From NCBI RefSeq assembly GCF_014171595.1, contig NZ_CP050451.1:1798001-1862000 (forward strand): a stretch of 64,000 bases of DNA, written 5' to 3'. Under the pieces are notes generated by a model, which ran no database searches, was not told the DNA's origin, and worked only from the letters and a program-made list of their open reading frames with translations. The DNA is from Massilia sp. Se16.2.3. Its GTDB lineage: Bacteria > Pseudomonadota > Gammaproteobacteria > Burkholderiales > Burkholderiaceae_D. Made by a program: the position numbers and the translations under genes. Positions within the stretch are counted from its first letter, which is position 1, and each line of letters begins with the position of its first letter. Shown in pieces: positions 63,471 through 64,000 of the stretch.

Positions 63471-64000
63471 ATGACATATGCAAAGCGACTTCACGCCATG
63501 GTGCTCGGTCTCGCGGTAGCGACCAGCATCCCGGCGCTGGCAGCCCCGGAGATCACGGGACGGCCGGTAGAACACCAGTTGAACATGCAGCCTCAGGTGA
63601 CTGCGGTCGGCGCAGACATCTATAACCTGCATAACTGGATGATGCTGGTTTGCCTGGTCATCTTCATCGGCGTCTTCGGCGTCATGTTCTATTCGGTGTT
63701 CAAGCACCGCAAATCCCTCGGCCACAAACCGGCCACCTTCCACGAATCGACCGCCGTCGAAATCGCCTGGACCGTCGTTCCTTTCCTGATCGTCATCGGC
63801 ATGGCCCTGCCTGCCACCAAGACCGTCATCGCACTGAAGGACACCTCCAACGCCGATTTGACCATCAAGGCCACCGGCATGCAGTGGAAATGGGGCTACG
63901 ACTACCTCAAGGGCGAAGGAGAAGGCATCAGCTTCCTGTCGAACCTGGCCACCCCGCGTACCCAGATCGGCGCGCCCGGCACCCCCGCCACCGAAGCGCG
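63471..64000 (+). CDS. coxB: Cytochrome c oxidase subunit II (truncated by window end)
   Basis: The first 176 residues of CoxB: a signal peptide (VLGLAVATSIPALAA), two membrane helices (WMMLVCLVIFIGVFGVMFYS and AWTVVPFLIVIGMALPA) and the start of the CuA domain (LTIKATGMQWKWGYDYLKGE). It is the copper A subunit of a terminal oxidase. The gene runs on past 64000, so the CuA site itself is outside the window. The ATG at 63471 begins the leader peptide. Confidence 0.92.
   Translation, partial: MTYAKRLHAMVLGLAVATSIPALAAPEITGRPVEHQLNMQPQVTAVGADIYNLHNWMMLVCLVIFIGVFGVMFYSVFKHRKSLGHKPATFHESTAVEIAWTVVPFLIVIGMALPATKTVIALKDTSNADLTIKATGMQWKWGYDYLKGEGEGISFLSNLATPRTQIGAPGTPATEA

Overview
This 64 kb, GC-rich window looks like a chromosomal segment of an Oxalobacteraceae-type betaproteobacterium (Massilia, Duganella or Janthinobacterium relatives). 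The reasons are the gene orders pilT/pilU-yggS-proC, xseB-ispA-dxs, oxyR-ubiA, comF-bioC-coxB and glcDEF, a PEP-CTERM protein, and the betaproteobacterial character of the proteins. There is no prophage, transposase, tRNA, rRNA or CRISPR array. The taxonomic call is inference from gene content only.

Layout. 1-6 kb: an SPFH membrane protein behind a perfect 20-bp palindrome, a tartrate/D-malate dehydrogenase, a DUF2807 protein, then a secreted PETase-like polyester hydrolase followed at once by a small lipase-chaperone-like protein and a convergent AraC regulator. 6-15 kb: DUF4382 lipoprotein, PEP-CTERM protein, Tat-exported dienelactone hydrolase, ZIP transporter (apparently with an AUC start), DUF1089 protein, SseA sulfurtransferase, two tandem EamA transporters and a Rieske oxygenase. 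15-18 kb: xseB-ispA-dxs isoprenoid operon. 18-21 kb: nested palindromic repeats, a secreted C70-like papain-fold peptidase with a secreted partner gene, and a remnant of a second copy of the peptidase. 21-27 kb: a cobalamin riboswitch followed by three translationally coupled genes: a signal-peptide-bearing, membrane-anchored CobN-like chelatase, an ExbB/TolQ-like channel protein and a DUF2149 protein. 27-34 kb: transporter/LysR pair, a DUF2846 lipoprotein, a coupled TerB-like plus HNH-like/hydrophobic two-gene unit, SDR, tandem 86-bp repeat, rhomboid protease, PduO adenosyltransferase. 34-44 kb: glcDEF, a TonB-dependent receptor, pentapeptide-repeat protein, low-complexity secreted protein and a truncated hydrolase. 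44-52 kb: cheW-MCP, a CarH-like B12 photoreceptor regulator, glutathione peroxidase, pilU, pilT, yggS, proC. 52-64 kb: YqjD/E/K-like envelope stress genes, ubiA, oxyR, a third PilT/PilU ATPase, hldC, HAD phosphatase, hydrolase, DUF2892-ECF sigma pair, trmL, comF, bioC and the start of coxB.

Four B12-linked items lie in this stretch: the riboswitch, the CobN-like complex, PduO and the CarH-like regulator. The CobN-like/ExbB/DUF2149 unit is the best candidate for an under-described system; the PETase-chaperone pair and the TerB/HNH pair come next.

Important caution: about 20 single-base frameshifts occur in 16 otherwise intact genes, including ones expected to be essential (dxs) and conserved housekeeping genes (ispA, yggS, glcD). 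About half lie at visible runs of four or more C or G. This is better explained by indel errors in the assembly than by mass pseudogenisation, so such genes are annotated over their full repaired extent as CDS.
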